Shown piece after piece: positions 56,256-64,000 of a stretch of DNA of 64,000 bases (the stretch's first letter is position 1; each line of letters starts with the position of its first letter). A model generated the notes under the pieces. The model was not told the origin of the DNA. It saw only the letters and a program-made list of their open reading frames with translations, and made no database searches. A program made the translations under genes and the position numbers. The DNA is from Chromera velia (lineage: Eukaryota; Sar; Chromeraceae), in NCBI GenBank assembly GCA_018398765.1, contig JAHBMJ010003194.1, forward strand, positions 1 through 64,000. Direction: 5' to 3'.

Positions 56256-56283
56256 NNNNNNNNNNNNNNNNNNNNNNNNNNNN
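56256..56283. other. Assembly gap (28 N) flanked by C homopolymers
   Basis: Ns lie between about 17 C and 6 C. The true length of the homopolymer is unknown. Confidence 0.98.
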
Positions 56284-56364
56284 CCCCCCAACACCTCCTG
56301 ACAGGCTTTTTCGTGATGCACAGGCAGAAAGATGGGTAGAGTGGTAGACAGGTACACACAAAGT

Positions 56365-56407
<43 letters not shown>

Positions 56408-57383
56408 AAACAAAAAATTAATAAATAAATGAAAGAAAGGAAGAAAGGAAGGAAGAAAGAAAGAAAGAAAGAAAGAAAGGAAAGAAGGAGGGAAGGAAGG
56501 AAGGAAGAAAGGAAGGACGAGAGCAAGGATGCCCGGAAACAAAGGGAAGAAATGAGTGAAGGCAGGTAGGAAGGAATGGAGAAGAAAGGACAGATAGAAG
56601 GGAAGCAAGAGAGATGGAAAATTGGAAAGAAAAAAAGGAACGAACAATCGATCGAAGAAACAAAAGAATGCATGAAAAAATGAATGAATGAAAGAAAGGA
56701 AAGAAGGGAGAGAAAGAGAGAGAGAGCGAGAGAGAGGGAGGGGGAGGAACAAAGGAGGGAAAGAGGAAAGGAAGCCAGGAAGGAAGGAAGGAAGGAACTT
56801 AGGAAAGAAGGAAAAGGAGAAAAAAAAGAGTAACTTAAAAGTTCATATTTTATGCATAAATATATATGTATGCATGGGCAGAGCTTGACTAGGAGCAGCT
56901 AAGGAGCTTAAACGGTTGGAGGCTAATGGAGGCTATAGTTCGCAACTTTGAATCGCGAGTGCCACTTCATATATGTTACATAATTATATATAATACGTGG
57001 TGTAAGGGGCGGCGGCCCCCACTTCAAAGTAACGTCTGACTGAAGTATATAGTACTCCCCAAATGGTTGGACCAAAGCGTCTAGCAAACCGTACATACCA
57101 AAACACACACCCATTCAACAATTAACAAATTAACGACTAGACTAACTATAATTGATTGATTGATTGATTACTATATAATTAAACTATATTACTAATTATT
57201 CTAGTAATCATTTGATTCATTTCTCCAAAATTCACTTAAAAATCATTAATTACATGGTTTTAAATCATTTTCATTACTAGTTTCATTCAAAAAAAGTTAT
57301 CATGCATGATATCCTCTATATATATAAAGTAACCTTACAAAACCGCCTTCAAGTTAACGTTTTAAAACCTTTTTTTTATAGAC

Positions 57384-57463
57384 GTTATATAATGATCTGC
57401 ACTAGGATCTGCATATTAATTATGTTATATAATGATCTGCACTAGGATCTGCATATTAATTAT
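57384..57463 (+). repeat. 40-bp perfect tandem duplication
   Basis: 57384-57423 and 57424-57463 are identical (beginning GTTATATAATGATCTGCACT), so the duplication is recent. Confidence 0.9.
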
Positions 57464-57919
57464 GCTAGTGAACTAAGTCTAGAACTAAGTTCAACTAACT
57501 TGTATGATACTATATAATAATAATAAACGACTAGATACTAGTAAACGACTGTATACAGTTACCTCCGATACCTAATCTCGGGAGGGTAGTAGTCCGATAC
57601 TATCTGATACTATCAATTCTCCAAAATCTACTCGCATTTACTTGCATTAATTGTATTTATGGGGCCTAGCATAGGGCTTAATCGGGCTACCTCTAGGGCT
57701 ACATCGGGTTATCCATCGGACCACAATGATACGTTAATCAACATCAACTTTGTGAGATTCTTACGATCCTTTAGATGACGCACCTGAGGCTGCTCGAGAC
57801 GGAGTTCGACAAGTCTGGCGATTGAGACTCTTTCCTAAACTCTTTCTATCACCCTTTCCCGTCTGAGCTACTCCCTGCCAATTTCCCTGCACGAATCGAT
57901 GCATCCATCCATCCATCAA

Positions 57920-62260
<4,341 letters not shown>

Positions 62261-62496
62261 TGAGCCAGTGAGAGGAAGAATTAACGTACGGAACGTCGAA
62301 TTCAAAAGCAATCCAAAACAACAGTACAGAGAGGTGCCGATCCAGGTGTTTAATACAACGTCAAAAAGGAGGCACACAGATCACGTAGCACAGACAGACG
62401 GAGAAGAAGGGCAGCATATGTAATAACCGCAGTGGGTCTGTCGCTGTGCGTTCGATGTGAAGTCTGAACGTTCTGCAGAAAGATGCAGAAAGTGTA
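62261..62496. promoter_or_regulatory. Upstream region of the TEX9 gene
   Basis: Presumed promoter of the minus-strand TEX9 gene. The nearest TGCATGC word is at about 62545, inside the adjoining repeat and about 285 bp from the ATG. Confidence 0.25.
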
Positions 62497-63240
62497 TCTA
62501 CTATACTTAAGGCAGGGACGCTTTTATTTTTAGCCACACGCGCCTGCATGCGTTTTTTTAGACACACGCGCGGGGGACGCGGGGGCCCCGGAAAGCCACC
62601 GCCAAAAATGGTCCCGCAAGCGAAAAATTGGCCAAACGCTACGGGTGAGTGCCTTGCGCGCGCCGCGCCATATATGACTCGCCCCCGCGAAAAGGGTGAG
62701 TGCCTTGGAATTCAAATTATCCGGCTGGGGACATTTGACGGGCCATAAATGTTTGACGGGCCAGGAATATTTGACGGGCCAGAGATATTTCACGGGCCAG
62801 GCTATTGTTTAACGGTCCAGGGATATTTGATGAGCCTGGCAGTCTTGACCGGCTTTTTTTTTTTGACAGGCCAGGTTAGTCTACTATACTTAAGGCAGGG
62901 ACGCTTTTATTTTTAGTTATACGCATCTGCATACGTTTTTTTAGACACACGCACGGGGGATGCGGGGGCCCCGGAATACCCCGGAAAGCCACCGCCAAAA
63001 ATGGTTCCGCAAGCGAAAAATTAACCAAACGCTACGGGTGACTCCCCCGGGTGAGTGTCTTGCGCGCGCCGCGCCATATGACTCGTGCCCGCGAAAAAGG
63101 TGAGTGCCTTGGAATTGAAATTATCTGGCTGGGGATATTTGATGGGCCATAAATGTTTGACAAGCCAGGGATTTTTGGTGAGCCTGCCAGCCGAGCTCAC
63201 TAACCAGCCTACGCCAGGCTATTTTGACAGGCCATGTACA
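62497..63240. repeat. Two tandem copies of a ~0.38-kb GC-rich repeat
   Basis: Copy 1 62497-62879, copy 2 from 62880. Each begins TCTACTATACTTAAGGCAGG, then CGCTTTTATTTTTA, a GGGGGCCCCGG block, GCGCGCCGCGCC, and a series of short (A)TATTTGACGGGCCAG sub-repeats (five or more in copy 1). Most differences are C-to-T or G-to-A in copy 2. No ORF. Possibly ends of a non-autonomous element. Confidence 0.8.
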
Positions 63241-64000
63241 CGCTATTTTGACGGGAGTAACAGCCGGTATGCTAGGACGTGCTATGTATCCACTACCTCC
63301 CTGAACCTAATGTCCACTTTAAAAAAAAATATTAAGATCGTCCGCGCCTGCGGCATGGCCAATCAACTCTATTCAAATTTGCGGCCTAGTAAATCTCATT
63401 CAAAGAATATAAAAAAAATTAAAAAATAATAACGTATAAATAAATTGATATATTGCCTTTAAAATACTATTCATGCCTAGGTTTTCTACATTTCATCATA
63501 TATAATCATACAATATCAATATTACATCCTAGATTACATTATACATAGCTCAGTGCCAGTATATGGTCATATATAACATCCCTATTCATTCATCTTCTGA
63601 ATCAGAATCAGTAAGATTGCTCAACCTGCAGATTTCATGGGCGTGTACCTGCGTTTAGCGAGCTTGCACTCTGAGACCACGCGCTTAACAAAGAGCAAGC
63701 CTCTTTTGTTGCTCTTGTCTCTCTGCCTCTCTCTGCTGGGCCCCACTTTGTTCCTCCCCAGCTGCTGCCAGAAAATTCAAAGACGAAGAAGCTTGGGCAG
63801 AGCCTGCAAGCGGAGAGGCAACTTAATTGTTGTGATGAAGACATAAGAAAGAGGGAAGGTGCGGAGACCGTTCGCGAAAATCTGTATTCAAAATTTGTCT
63901 GCAGTGTCTCTCCTAAGCGGGGAGACCACTGCTGTCTCGCATCTGCGTACAAGTCAAACACAATAATTGCCCTTCCCACTTCCTCAACAGGATTTCTTCC
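63241..64000. other. AT-rich DNA, then an unresolved edge
   Basis: 63300-63600 is AT-rich and empty. 63600-64000 is balanced and may be the edge of a gene outside the window, but no domain or splice pattern is visible in the short open frames. Confidence 0.4.

Larger units (their letters stand above)
55819..57919. other. Intergenic: purine microsatellites then AT-rich DNA
   Basis: 55819-56040 is mixed; 56051-56078 is (GA)n; 56256-56283 is an assembly gap; 56340-56830 holds (CA), (GA), (GAAA), (GGAA) runs; 56840-57760 is AT-rich with a 40-bp tandem duplication (57384-57463). No gene is supported; long minus-strand frames are repeat artefacts. Confidence 0.6.

Noticed and set aside
56018-56752. 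Minus-strand frame spanning the assembly gap
   Set aside because: Made of microsatellites and Ns.
62497-63240. CRISPR-like array
   Set aside because: The sub-repeats are short, irregularly spaced and imperfect, and the context is eukaryotic; no cas genes.

Overview
The window is eukaryotic nuclear DNA. Coding stretches are interrupted by introns with GT at the 5' end and mostly TGCAG at the 3' end. The rest holds AT-rich spacers, microsatellites, a large TIR DNA transposon, a LINE and a foldback MITE. Two ciliary/centriolar-type genes (a PG-rich-repeat protein and a TEX9 homologue), a probable plastid protein with a bipartite-looking leader, and TGCATGCA palindromes (a site type bound by ApiAP2 factors in Apicomplexa) upstream of several genes suggest a photosynthetic alveolate, most likely a chromerid such as Chromera velia. 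The organism is inference; the exon structures were read directly from the sequence.

Layout. 635-2405 (+): small unrecognised gene. 3480-5369 (+): intronless ABC-F ATPase. 6566-13381 (+): ten-exon gene, about 889 aa, with a C2-like domain, coiled coil and PGPGxY (SHIPPO) repeats. 13382-20527: mostly non-coding, with repeat relics and a long purine microsatellite. 20528-21322 (-): phytanoyl-CoA dioxygenase family gene with one in-frame TGA. 21921-36652 (+): giant NO VEIN/sacsin-like gene (about 4,000 aa) with a GHKL ATPase and a C-terminal DUF3883 domain. It shares a promoter region containing TGCATGCA with the dioxygenase gene.

36639-44184: a 7.5-kb DNA transposon with 16-bp inverted termini and subterminal GGAATAGTG arrays. 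It carries a Plavaka/KDZ-like transposase (+) and a second intron-bearing gene (-). Its left end lies in the 3' end of the giant gene and supplies that gene's stop codon. 44540-51550 (-): an APE-type LINE with a Cys-rich, serine-run ORF1 and a broken endonuclease/reverse-transcriptase ORF2. 52440-53620 (-): two diverged copies of an unknown ORF. 54324-54513: a 190-bp foldback MITE. 54979-55818 (+): a DUF1997-type gene, probably plastid-targeted. 57920-62260 (-): TEX9 homologue. 62497-63240: tandem 0.38-kb repeat.

The two ciliary genes, the plastid gene and the giant ATPase do not form an evident pathway; they are ordinary neighbours. Signals that cross the window are: a donor consensus of GTCAGT rather than GTRAGT; repeat copies that differ by C:G-to-T:A transitions; TGA as terminator of every confidently ended host gene except the one whose stop comes from the transposon; and paired TGCATGCA promoter elements.
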